Positions 50,990 to 59,162 of a stretch of 64,000 nt of DNA are shown in pieces. The stretch lies in the NCBI RefSeq assembly GCF_042685265.1, contig NZ_JBHUMX010000041.1, one strand, 5' to 3'. The position numbers were made by a program, and so were the translations under genes. The number at the start of each line of letters is the position of its first letter. The stretch's first letter is position 1. The notes below the pieces were generated by a model, which saw nothing but the letters and a program-made list of their open reading frames with translations, searched no databases and was not told where the DNA came from. The stretch is from Oceanobacillus_B kapialis (lineage in GTDB: Bacteria > Bacillota > Bacilli > Bacillales > Amphibacillaceae).

Positions 50990-52492
50990 CTACTCATCAA
51001 TATCTTTACGTTGCCTTGCTTTTTTCTGATTGAACCTTGCAGTATCTTTAGGGCGGAAGGAGAGAAATCTTTTTCCTTGGAATTGCTGTGGAAAGCGAAT
51101 CAGTACTTTGTTAATATCCTTCATACGAAATGGATAAATTGGTGTAAGATAAGGGCGTCCTAAAGAAGTCAGTCTTAATAAATGAATGATTAAAAAGCTT
51201 ATGCCAAAGACGATTCCCATAATTCCTAATATCCCCGCCAGAATTATCATGGGAAATCGCAACACTCGAATGGAAGTCCCCATTAAATAACTCGGTGCGG
51301 TAAACGAAGCAAGTGCACTAATCGTTATGAAGATGATAAGAATATTACTTGTAATCCCAGCCTGCACAGCTGCTGTCCCAACGACCACACCGCCAACGAT
51401 ACCAATGGTTTGACCTACCTTTGTTGGCAGGCGCGCACCTGCCTCGCGTAAAAGTTCAATTAATAATTCAAGTAGTAAGGCTTCAAATATAGGTGGGAAG
51501 GGGACATTAGCTCGCGATTGTCCGATTGAAATTAAAAGCTGTGTTGGAATAAGTTCATAATGATAGGTCACCGCTGCAACGTACATTGGGGTGAGCATCA
51601 CCGAAATGAACATAGAAATAAATCGTAAAACCCTTAAAAAAGAACCCGCGTTCCAACGCATATATAAATCTTCGGTAGACTCAAAAAAGCTGAAAAATGT
51701 TGTCGGTGCTAAGATTGCCATTGGACTGTTTTCCACAACTACTCCGACTCGGCCTTTGTTAATTGCATAAGAAGCCCGGTCTGGTAATTCCGTAGAATAA
51801 AATTGAGGGAAAATCGTAAAAGATGAATCTTCAATATATTGCATGAGTACATTAGCATCCTCAACTTCATCCACATCCAGCTCTTGGAGTCTTTGTCGCA
51901 TCGTATTAACGTCTGTTTCATTTGCAATGGACTTTAAATAGATAAGCCTCGCTTCTTTTGGCGTTCTTTTACCTAGCATAATTTTTTCAAATACAAGGTC
52001 AGGTGAACGCATTCGCCAGCGTAATATATTTAAGTTGGTAATCAAGGATTCTGTAAAGGCAACTTGAGGACCAATGACCACAGACTCTGTTTCCGCCTTT
52101 TGAAGGGAACGCTTTTCAATGTTTAGTAATAAATAAGAGACGACTTGTTCTTCTCCTTCAATATAAATAAACACATGACCGTTTATTAGATTTGTGAGCA
52201 CCTCTTCTAATTTGTCCATTTTCTGGCCAGTATTTAAAGGAATTTCATTTAATATAGCTTCAATGGTCCACTCCTTTTTAGCATCTAAAATCGTTTTCAA
52301 CAATAAACTTTCCATTCTTTTTGAATCGACCTGATACGACAGATAAAAAACAGCAATCCTTTGATTTGCGTTTTCAAAAATTGAATAGCTTAAATCCGTA
52401 CTATTTTCAAATTCGCTAATTAATAGTTGCTTTAGTTTTTCAGCTTGAATGGGAAATAATGAATTGGTGGCTTTTCTCCTTGCTTTTTTCAT
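50990..52492 (-). CDS. Spore germination protein GerA (GerAA family)
   Basis: 500 aa. Cytosolic N-terminal domain of ~250 residues, then GerA-family membrane domain starting near SFLRVLRFISMFISVMLTPMYVAAVTYH, followed by PFPPIFEALLLELLIELLREAGARLPTKVGQTIGIVGGVVVG, a hallmark. C-terminal basic tail (RFNQKKARQRKDID). First gene of the gerA-gerB-gerC receptor operon; stop-to-start gap to gerB is 8 bp. SD CAGGAGG, and a sigma-G promoter candidate upstream. Confidence 0.93.
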   Translation of the reverse strand: MKKARRKATNSLFPIQAEKLKQLLISEFENSTDLSYSIFENANQRIAVFYLSYQVDSKRMESLLLKTILDAKKEWTIEAILNEIPLNTGQKMDKLEEVLTNLINGHVFIYIEGEEQVVSYLLLNIEKRSLQKAETESVVIGPQVAFTESLITNLNILRWRMRSPDLVFEKIMLGKRTPKEARLIYLKSIANETDVNTMRQRLQELDVDEVEDANVLMQYIEDSSFTIFPQFYSTELPDRASYAINKGRVGVVVENSPMAILAPTTFFSFFESTEDLYMRWNAGSFLRVLRFISMFISVMLTPMYVAAVTYHYELIPTQLLISIGQSRANVPFPPIFEALLLELLIELLREAGARLPTKVGQTIGIVGGVVVGTAAVQAGITSNILIIFITISALASFTAPSYLMGTSIRVLRFPMIILAGILGIMGIVFGISFLIIHLLRLTSLGRPYLTPIYPFRMKDINKVLIRFPQQFQGKRFLSFRPKDTARFNQKKARQRKDIDE

Positions 52493-52535
52493 TTTTTCCT
52501 CCTGTTTATATCCAGTGCTTTAATATCTATAAAGA

Positions 52536-52565
52536 TAGTATGTGAGGATATGTTGCTATCTATGT
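52536..52565 (-). promoter_or_regulatory. Candidate sigma-G promoter of gerABC
   Basis: Minus strand: ACATA (52565-52561)-N18-CATACTA (52542-52536). Fits the forespore sigma-G pattern (HATR ... CATNHTA) with one mismatch in the -35; 44-73 bp upstream of gerA. Confidence 0.6.
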
Positions 52566-52700
52566 GTTGAATCTTATAGTCCAGATGGATGGTAAATAAC
52601 GGAGCCAAAAGCCTTATTTTTTAGAAAATTCTTGAGGATTATTGTTTGTCTCTGTCGTATCCTGTATGATGAAAGTAAGTAAATAAGAAGGGGTGAGGTT

Positions 52701-52922
52701 TTGAGTGAAATAATCCGTAATTGTCGGATGTGTAAAGAGCCAATGGAAAGTAGCCCATTTATGCTATGTCCTACCTGTCTTGCTGATAGTGATCGAGTTC
52801 AGAGTTTTATTAGAAAGCATCCACTCGCTTCATTAGAGGATATTTCTCGCTCAACTAGAATCCCGTGTGAAAAGCTACAAGGCATGATTCATTTGGGGAA
52901 AAGAGAAAGTCCCAACTTGTAG
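52701..52922 (+). CDS. Small zinc-ribbon/HTH protein (YvyF-like)
   Basis: 73 aa from TTG (SD AAGGGGTGAGG). Cys pairs CRMCKEP and CPTCLAD form a zinc ribbon. VQSFIRKHPLASLEDISRSTRIPCEKLQGMI then looks like a small helix-turn-helix. This arrangement resembles the N-terminal part of the flagellar-operon YvyF/TIGR03826 proteins, but no flagellar gene is nearby. Role unknown; possibly a regulator. Confidence 0.6.
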   Translation: MSEIIRNCRMCKEPMESSPFMLCPTCLADSDRVQSFIRKHPLASLEDISRSTRIPCEKLQGMIHLGKRESPNL

Positions 52923-52960
52923 ATAACTTAAATTTTACAAATCTTTTACTTTAAAAACAA

Positions 52961-52989
52961 TTGACTTAAAATTTTCCTAATACTATAAT
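52961..52989 (+). promoter_or_regulatory. Sigma-A promoter of the bmr leader
   Basis: TTGACT (52961-52966)-N17-TATAAT (52984-52989): strong promoter just upstream of the leader ORF. Confidence 0.85.
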
Positions 52990-53024
52990 TATTGAGAACA
53001 AATTATTGAAAGGAGGTCATGAAG

Positions 53025-53111
53025 ATGAAAAACATCATTCAAGTACAAACAATCCAACTTCATCCAACTAAATATGTGACCTCTGCCGTAGGGTACCGAA
53101 CAGTATTCTAA
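53025..53111 (+). CDS. Leader peptide of bmrCD (BmrB-like, 28 aa)
   Basis: 28 codons: MKNIIQVQTIQLHPTKYVTS then AVGYRTVF, with an excellent SD (AAAGGAGG, 53010-53016). It lies between a strong promoter and a terminator, upstream of a BmrC/BmrD-type exporter. The codons for YVTS (17-20) form segment 1 of the attenuator, so ribosome position controls RNA folding. An in-frame ATG at 53019 is too near the SD. The peptide sequence does not resemble B. subtilis BmrB in any way I recall; the shared feature is position and RNA logic. Confidence 0.72.
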   Translation: MKNIIQVQTIQLHPTKYVTSAVGYRTVF

Positions 53112-53140
53112 TTTTCCTACATACTTCTTTGTAAATAATC

Positions 53141-53168
53141 AAAGGTCACACATGTCTGTGACCTTTTT
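53141..53168 (+). terminator. Attenuator terminator 1
   Basis: AAAGGTCACA-catgtc-TGTGACCTTTTT: perfect 10-bp stem, 30 bp after the leader stop. Confidence 0.9.
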
Positions 53169-53201
53169 GTTTTCTGGGATAGGTTTAGCTATCTCAGTTG
53201 A

Positions 53202-53235
53202 GAGCATGTGTTGTCAGAGACACATGCTCTTTTTT
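53202..53235 (+). terminator. Tandem terminator 2
   Basis: GAGCATGTGT-tgtcagag-ACACATGCTC TTTTTT: perfect 10-bp stem. CATGTGT of its 5' arm can also pair with ACACATG (53148-53154) in terminator 1, so the two hairpins could be linked. The remaining 140 bp to bmrC hold no clear second promoter. Confidence 0.88.
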
Positions 53236-53373
53236 AATGCAATACAAAGAGGTAGAAAGAGTAGCGGTGGGGGTTTAGAAAGAAAGGACAAATCAAAAGG
53301 AACAGGGGGATAATACACTTATTTAAGAAATAAAGTTTGGCCGGACTATATAGAGAGATTAGAAGGTGATGAA

Positions 53374-55119
53374 ATGTTTCAGGTTTTTAAAAAGTTAGAT
53401 TGGTTTTTTAAACATTATTGGAAAAGATATTTATTTGCTATTATTGCCCTTATTGTGGCAAGTGCAATTGGCCTAATTCCACCAAAGTTAGCAGGATATA
53501 CGATCGACCATATTCAATTTGATACTTTAACAACACAGATATTAACGGCATTAATTGTAGGCTACCTACTTTTAATTGTGATTCATTATGCTATTTCCTT
53601 TTTGTGGGATTATACGCTTTTTAGTGGTGCTGTTATTCTGGAACGCTGGAGTAGAAGCAATTTGATGGATCATTTTACAAAGATGACACCTACCTTTTTT
53701 GGGAAATATCGTACGGGAGATTTAATGGCAAGAAGCACAAATGATTTAAAAGCCATTAGTCTTACAGCAGGGTTTGGTGTATTAACATTGGTAGATTCTT
53801 CGGTGTTTATGCTAATGATTGTCTTAATGATGGGGTTAACAATTAGCTGGCAGCTCACCCTTGCTGCACTTATCCCACTACCGATTATGGCGGTAATTAT
53901 GAATAAATACGGTGCAGTCATCCACCAACGCTTTACAAAGGCACAGCAAGCCTTTGGTGAAATGAATAATGATGTACTGGAATCGATTCGTGGTGTGCGT
54001 GTAATTCGAGCCTTCGTGCAGGAAGGGCAGGACCTGGAAAGGTTTGAAAACATGACCCAAGATGTATTTGTTAAAAACATGGAAGTTGCCAAAATAGATG
54101 CATTATTCGAACCAACGATGAAAATTTTAGTGGGACTCTCTTATACAATTGGGCTAGGATATGGTGCCTTCTTAGTTTTTGACAACAAGATGACTCTCGG
54201 TGATCTCGTAACCTTTAACGTTTACCTTGGAATGCTGATCTGGCCAATGTTTGCTGTTGGGGAGCTTATCAATATCTTACAACGGGGAAACGCCTCGCTT
54301 GATAGAGTGAATGAAACAGTTGGCTACAAGGCTGATGTAACTGATCCTGAAACTCCAAGGAAGGTTGAAGAAGTAGAATCGATTGTTTTTAAGAACGTTA
54401 CGTTTTCTTATCCAGACACAAAGGCCAACCAATTAAAGGGTATCTCGCTTGAAGTAAAGAAAGGCGATACGATAGGTATTGTTGGGAAAACAGGCGCTGG
54501 GAAAACAACCCTTTTCAAGCTGCTTCTTAGGCAATATCCTGGTGTACAAGGGAAAATTAAAGTCGCTGACGTTGATCTGGAAGAGTTAACACTTGAGCAG
54601 ATCCGTTCCTGGATTGGTTATGTTCCACAGGATCAAATGATGTTTTCCAAAACAATCCGAGAAAATATCCAGTTTGGTAAATCAGATGCTACGGATGAAG
54701 AAATCTTCCGAGTTATGGAGTTAGCGCATTTTCTTGACGATATGAAACAGTTACCGAACGGACTTGATACACAGGTTGGGGAAAGTGGTGTGACATTGTC
54801 TGGGGGGCAGAAACAGCGCGTAGCATTAGCTAGGGCGTTTATAAAAGACCCGGAAATTCTTATTTTAGACGATTCGATGTCGGCTGTTGATGGGAAAACC
54901 GAAGCGAATATTATTGAGCATTTACGGAGAGAAAGAAAGAATAAAACAACCTTTATCGCTGCACATCGTATGTCTGCTGTAACGCATGCAGATCTTATCA
55001 TAGTTCTGGATAATGGAACAATTGTGGAACGAGGATCGCATGAGGAGCTTATGCAAACGGATGGCTGGTATAAACAACAATATATCCAGCAGCAGCTCGC
55101 AAAGGCGGGGGTGAATTAA
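53374..55119 (+). CDS. bmrC: Heterodimeric ABC multidrug exporter subunit BmrC
   Basis: 581 aa, nearly the length of B. subtilis BmrC (YheI). Six-helix exporter domain (1-320), then NBD: Walker A VGKTGAGKTT, Q-loop YVPQDQMMFSKTIRENI, canonical signature LSGGQKQRVALARAF, and Walker B ILILDDSMSAVD, where Asp replaces the catalytic Glu, giving one degenerate ATP site, as expected for the pair. H-loop AAHRMSAV. SD GAAGGTGATG. Stop and next start are 1 bp apart. Expressed behind the attenuator. Confidence 0.9.
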   Translation: MFQVFKKLDWFFKHYWKRYLFAIIALIVASAIGLIPPKLAGYTIDHIQFDTLTTQILTALIVGYLLLIVIHYAISFLWDYTLFSGAVILERWSRSNLMDHFTKMTPTFFGKYRTGDLMARSTNDLKAISLTAGFGVLTLVDSSVFMLMIVLMMGLTISWQLTLAALIPLPIMAVIMNKYGAVIHQRFTKAQQAFGEMNNDVLESIRGVRVIRAFVQEGQDLERFENMTQDVFVKNMEVAKIDALFEPTMKILVGLSYTIGLGYGAFLVFDNKMTLGDLVTFNVYLGMLIWPMFAVGELINILQRGNASLDRVNETVGYKADVTDPETPRKVEEVESIVFKNVTFSYPDTKANQLKGISLEVKKGDTIGIVGKTGAGKTTLFKLLLRQYPGVQGKIKVADVDLEELTLEQIRSWIGYVPQDQMMFSKTIRENIQFGKSDATDEEIFRVMELAHFLDDMKQLPNGLDTQVGESGVTLSGGQKQRVALARAFIKDPEILILDDSMSAVDGKTEANIIEHLRRERKNKTTFIAAHRMSAVTHADLIIVLDNGTIVERGSHEELMQTDGWYKQQYIQQQLAKAGVN

Positions 55120-55120
55120 G

Positions 55121-57154
55121 ATGAAACAAACGACAGAGAGAAGATTGTTTCGCTATGCTTTACATTATAAAAAAGGAATTATTATAGGGTTTATTTGCTT
55201 AATTATCGCCGTGTCGCTTGAGCTTGCCGGGCCCTTAATAGCCAAAAGAGTAATTGATAATCACATTCTAGGTGTTGAGGGAACATGGCAGGAAGTGGGG
55301 ACACAAGATGACAAGCAGACCGCTTCTTATAAGGGTAACTTTTACAAGCGAGTAGATAGGCTTGAGGAATCTGACGAAACAATCGGTAGCCCTGTTACCT
55401 TGTTCCAGATTGGTGTTACCTATTATTTTGTTGAGGATGAAATCCCTTTAGAAGGAAAGCGTGATGTAGAAGGGGAAACCATTACCATCACAACAAGTGA
55501 AGGAGAAGAGACGTTTACTGGGGAAAAATTGGCCTTAAGTGAAGTTTACCCATTCTTCAAACCAGAACAAGGTCCAATAATTTGGTTGCTTGGATTATAT
55601 GTTTTATTACTATTTATCGCAGGGTTCTTTCAATTTTATCAGACCTTTTTATTGCAAAAGTCTTCTAATCAAATTGTTAGGAAAATGCGAAATGATTTAT
55701 TTGCACAAACACAGCGCATTCCTGTCAACTACTTTGTTGACCAACCAGCAGGGAAAATAGTGGCGAGGATTACAAACGATACGGAAGCTATAAGAGATCT
55801 CTATGAACGTGTTCTTTCCATTGTTTTAACAAGTGTCATTTATATGGCAGGAATTTTTGTAGCTTTATTCATTCTTGACCCAAAGCTTGCTATGATGTGT
55901 CTATTCATTATTCCGCTCATATTTGGTTGGATGAAGCTATATAAACATTTTGGGAGTAAATACAATAAGGTTATCCGTTCTACGATAAGTGAAATTAATG
56001 GAAACATTAGTGAAGCAATACAAGGAATGCCAATTATTCAGGCTTTTAGTAGGGAAAAAAAGACGAAGGAAGAATTTGAGGTGTTAAACAAAAGGCATTT
56101 CACCTATCAAAGAAAGCTGGTGAAGCTAAGCGCATTAACTTCCTACAACCTCGTAACCGTCTTTCGTAATTTAGCGTTTGTAGCATTTATTTGGTATTTC
56201 GGGTCGGCTTCTCTAGATCCTACAAGTATCATTTCGATTGGGATGCTTTACGCTATTGTAGATTATTTAACAAGGCTATTTGAGCCAGTCACAGATATTG
56301 TGAACCAGCTTCCGCTTATTGAACAGGCGCGTGTAGCTGGAGGCAGGGTATTTGAACTGCTGGACCATCCTGGCGAAGACGTGGAAAATGATAAAGTTTC
56401 ACGTTACAAAGGAAATATTGTGTTCGATCATGTGTCCTTTGCCTACAATGAGAAGGACTATGTATTAAATGACATTTCTTTTGCGGTAGAGGCAGGGCAG
56501 ACTGCTGCCTTTGTTGGTCACACAGGATCAGGAAAGAGCTCGATTATGAACTTGCTGTTTCGCTTCTATGATCCGCAAAAGGGGAGCATCACCATTGATG
56601 GGCAATCAACACAGGAATGGTCAAGACAACAGGTTAGAAGTCATATGGGTATCGTATTACAGGACCCATTTTTGTTTACTGGTACGATCATTTCCAATGT
56701 CACCATGAATGATTCAACTATTAGTCGTGAAACTGCAATAAACGCGCTAAAGGCAGTTGGGGCAGACCGTTTTATTGAAAAACTGCCTAATAAATATGAT
56801 GAGAAAGTAACAGAGGGTGGAACTACTTTTTCGCTTGGTGAAAGACAATTACTATCGTTTGCCAGAGCGTTGGCTTTCGATCCAGCGATCCTCATACTAG
56901 ACGAAGCAACTGCTAATATTGATACGGAAACAGAGCTTGTTATTCAACAGGCGTTGGATGTGTTAAAACAGGGAAGAACAACGCTTGTAATTGCACATAG
57001 ACTTTCGACGATCCAGCAAGCAGATGTTATATTTGTATTAGACAGAGGTACGATTAAGGAGCAAGGCAATCATAATAGCCTTCTCCTCCAACAGGGTACC
57101 TATTATCAAATGTACCAAATGCAGCAAGGAATACTGGAGGAAACCGCAGGATAG
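55121..57154 (+). CDS. bmrD: Heterodimeric ABC multidrug exporter subunit BmrD
   Basis: 677 aa, matching BmrD (YheH). An insertion of ~100 residues (about 45-145) between TM1 and TM2 is the extracytoplasmic domain found in BmrD. NBD: Walker A VGHTGSGKSS, LQDPFLFTGTIISNV, non-canonical signature FSLGERQLLSFARAL (LSGGQ altered) and intact Walker B ILILDEATANID with catalytic Glu. So BmrC contributes Asp plus the canonical signature, and BmrD contributes Glu plus the degenerate signature: one active, one inactive site. Drug export. Confidence 0.9.
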   Translation: MKQTTERRLFRYALHYKKGIIIGFICLIIAVSLELAGPLIAKRVIDNHILGVEGTWQEVGTQDDKQTASYKGNFYKRVDRLEESDETIGSPVTLFQIGVTYYFVEDEIPLEGKRDVEGETITITTSEGEETFTGEKLALSEVYPFFKPEQGPIIWLLGLYVLLLFIAGFFQFYQTFLLQKSSNQIVRKMRNDLFAQTQRIPVNYFVDQPAGKIVARITNDTEAIRDLYERVLSIVLTSVIYMAGIFVALFILDPKLAMMCLFIIPLIFGWMKLYKHFGSKYNKVIRSTISEINGNISEAIQGMPIIQAFSREKKTKEEFEVLNKRHFTYQRKLVKLSALTSYNLVTVFRNLAFVAFIWYFGSASLDPTSIISIGMLYAIVDYLTRLFEPVTDIVNQLPLIEQARVAGGRVFELLDHPGEDVENDKVSRYKGNIVFDHVSFAYNEKDYVLNDISFAVEAGQTAAFVGHTGSGKSSIMNLLFRFYDPQKGSITIDGQSTQEWSRQQVRSHMGIVLQDPFLFTGTIISNVTMNDSTISRETAINALKAVGADRFIEKLPNKYDEKVTEGGTTFSLGERQLLSFARALAFDPAILILDEATANIDTETELVIQQALDVLKQGRTTLVIAHRLSTIQQADVIFVLDRGTIKEQGNHNSLLLQQGTYYQMYQMQQGILEETAG

Positions 57155-57181
57155 CCAAAAGCTCAATGTACGGGGTGAAAT

Positions 57182-57994
57182 ATGGATCGTCATAAGGAAG
57201 ATAAAGAGAAACCTGACATTATTGATGAAGACTTATACGAAGAATTTGATGATGAAGAGCTTTACGAAATCGTACAAGAAGAACGGCGAAAAGCATGGCA
57301 AAGAGACAAGGAGGAAAAGGACGGTAAACCCAAGCGTCCTTTTCCAAAATGGATTTTTTGGGTGATTGCACTAGCTTTAGCTTTTAATGTTTTCGCACTC
57401 ATTCCTCAAACATTTTCCATTCCGGCTATTGATTTTCTGATCACCTCTGCTAAGCTATCGGCCGATGAGGATATACGCACCTATAAAAAAGCTGTTGTAG
57501 TGGTAGAAACTGAAAATGCCAAAGGTACAGGATTTTCCATTGATTCGAGCGGAACAATTCTAACAAACCACCACGTCATTGAGGGAGAGGAGCAAGTGAC
57601 GGTTGCTTTTCCGGATGACGGGTTGTTTGAAGCAGAAGTAGTAAAAACCAATCCTTCCATTGATTTAGCGGTATTACAGGTGGATGGAACCAACCTACCT
57701 TCTCTTGAACTTGCAGATTCACCAAAAATTAGTGAGGATCTCCCCATTACATTTATAGGAAATCCTTTACGTTTTAATGGGATCGCTAATGAAGGGACAA
57801 TTGCTGGTTATACCCAATTAAACGATTGGGAACGGGAAGTAGTAATGATAAAAGCACCCGTTTATCGTGGGAATAGTGGGAGTCCTATTATAAACGAGCA
57901 AGGGAAGGTAATTGGCGTGGTGTTTGCTACACTTGATCATGAAACAGAAGGTAAGGTAGGGCTTTTCGTACCGATTACTTATTTTGAGGAATAG
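57182..57994 (+). CDS. Membrane-anchored trypsin-like (HtrA-type) serine protease
   Basis: 270 aa. A ~55-residue acidic, Glu/Asp-rich cytosolic N-terminus, one helix (WIFWVIALALAFNVFALIP, ~58-77), then an extracytoplasmic S1C protease: His in TNHHVIEG, Asp in PSIDLAVLQ, Ser in YRGNSGSPII. No PDZ domain, unlike DegP/HtrA. Likely cleaves misfolded or signalling proteins outside the membrane. The ATG lies 27 bp after bmrD; SD GGGGTG. Could be cotranscribed with bmrCD. Confidence 0.85.
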   Translation: MDRHKEDKEKPDIIDEDLYEEFDDEELYEIVQEERRKAWQRDKEEKDGKPKRPFPKWIFWVIALALAFNVFALIPQTFSIPAIDFLITSAKLSADEDIRTYKKAVVVVETENAKGTGFSIDSSGTILTNHHVIEGEEQVTVAFPDDGLFEAEVVKTNPSIDLAVLQVDGTNLPSLELADSPKISEDLPITFIGNPLRFNGIANEGTIAGYTQLNDWEREVVMIKAPVYRGNSGSPIINEQGKVIGVVFATLDHETEGKVGLFVPITYFEE

Positions 57995-58060
57995 GTACAT
58001 TGTTTCGAATTTGGATATTGGGGGTATTTATATTGTAAACGTCTTAAGGAGGCGAATTAC

Positions 58061-58777
58061 ATGTTATTTTTTACTTCCGATCTTAAATCATATAATATCC
58101 ATGCAGCCGATGGAGAAATGGGAAAAGTGAAGGATATGTATTTTGATGATGAGAAGTGGGCCATTCGCTATGCGATTGTGGACACAAGAAAATGGCTTCC
58201 CGGTCGTCGCGTATTACTTTCACCATCTTCCTTTATTACCCTCAATGAAAATGATAAACATCTTGAAGTAGAGTATGACAAGGAGAAGGTTCGAAACAGT
58301 CCTTCTATTTCGGAAGAGAGTGCCGTTACAAAGGATACAGAAGATAGCTTGATTGGCTATTATGGCTGGAGTAGATATTGGGCAGGTAATATGCTATGGG
58401 GCGCTAACGACCGCCCGTTAGCAGATTTTCCACCTCCTGAGGAACCACAGCATGAGGTATACGATCAACAGTTAGAGGAACAAAGTCGTTATGATCTTCG
58501 TAGTGAAGATGAAACAATAGGTTTTAAAGTACATGCAAATGACGGGAAAATCGGTTCTGTAGCTGATATGATATTTGATTCAGAGTATTGGAAGCTTCGT
58601 TACATTGTCGTGCAAGACAGTGAAACTTTCACAGAGGAACAATATTATGTTTACCATACAGATCAAATTGAATCTGTTGATTGGTTTGAAGAGGATATAT
58701 ATATTAAAGGTACACTGACAGAAACAAAAAATGCAGCTCAATACAACTCAAAAGAGCAAATTCTTACAAGTTTATAA
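58061..58777 (+). CDS. PRC-barrel domain protein (two barrels)
   Basis: 238 aa. Two PRC-barrel-like repeats: SYNIHAADGEMGKVKDMYFDDEKWAIRYAIVDTRKWL (~10-46) and GFKVHANDGKIGSVADMIFDSEYWKLRYIVVQ (~150-185), separated by an acidic/Pro-rich linker. Cytosolic, no signal. Such proteins are stress-linked in Bacillaceae, but the function is not established. SD TAAGGAGG. Confidence 0.88.
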   Translation: MLFFTSDLKSYNIHAADGEMGKVKDMYFDDEKWAIRYAIVDTRKWLPGRRVLLSPSSFITLNENDKHLEVEYDKEKVRNSPSISEESAVTKDTEDSLIGYYGWSRYWAGNMLWGANDRPLADFPPPEEPQHEVYDQQLEEQSRYDLRSEDETIGFKVHANDGKIGSVADMIFDSEYWKLRYIVVQDSETFTEEQYYVYHTDQIESVDWFEEDIYIKGTLTETKNAAQYNSKEQILTSL

Positions 58778-58790
58778 GGTTTGCTTATAC

Positions 58791-58828
58791 AAAAAAGCCT
58801 TTCAGTGATTGCTGAAAGGCTTTTTTTT
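58791..58828 (+). terminator. Terminator after the PRC-barrel gene
   Basis: AAAAAAGCCTTTCAG-tgattg-CTGAAAGGCTTTTTTTT. Confidence 0.95.
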
Positions 58829-59162
58829 CGTTAGATTATCTTGGTGAAAACCTCAATTTTTGAAGTTTTAGGTATTTGGGCATGGGTAATGGTTACCAAG
58901 AGGTGGGGTAGTAATTATATTTTAAACAAATTGTAATTGTTTTGAGATAGCAACAGTTTGCCCTGTACGGTAAGATTAATCAGACTGAAATTTTAATTCA
59001 ATTATAAAATAAGCTGGTGACTATAGATATGATTAAATACCAAATTCCATTGAATGATATATACAAAAATAAAGACGTTTTATATAAAAATGACTTTTTA
59101 CGTGATACACCCAAAAATATTGAAGATAATTCGAATTTTTTAATGCTTGGGGGTGTTCTAGG
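58829..59162. promoter_or_regulatory. sigI upstream region with candidate sigma-I promoter
   Basis: ACACCCAAAAAT (59107 on) ... CGAA (59132-59135) resembles the sigma-I pattern (CCCC, A tract, CGAA) that drives sigI autoregulation in B. subtilis; the spacing and first Cs are imperfect. A 45-codon ORF (59029-59166, MIKYQIPLNDIYKNKDVLYK...) with weak SD ends overlapping the sigI TTG start (TTGA) and may be chance. The first 200 bp hold nothing recognisable. Confidence 0.4.

Larger units (their letters stand above)
53013..53169 (+). promoter_or_regulatory. Ribosome-mediated attenuator in front of bmrCD
   Basis: Four complementary segments: 0 GAGGTCA (53013-53019, overlapping the leader SD), 1 TGTGACCTC (53075-53083, in the leader ORF), 2 AGGTCACA (53143-53150), 3 TGTGACCT plus T run (53157-53168). 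Pairings 0:1 with 2:3 give a terminator; 1:2 gives an antiterminator. Ribosome stalling early in the ORF would expose segment 1 and favour 1:2, allowing bmrCD transcription. B. subtilis bmrBCD is known to use ribosome-mediated attenuation via BmrB. Confidence 0.75.

Noticed and set aside
57182..57994. Full HtrA/DegP protease
   Set aside because: The catalytic triad is present but there is no PDZ domain, so only an HtrA-like protease is claimed.
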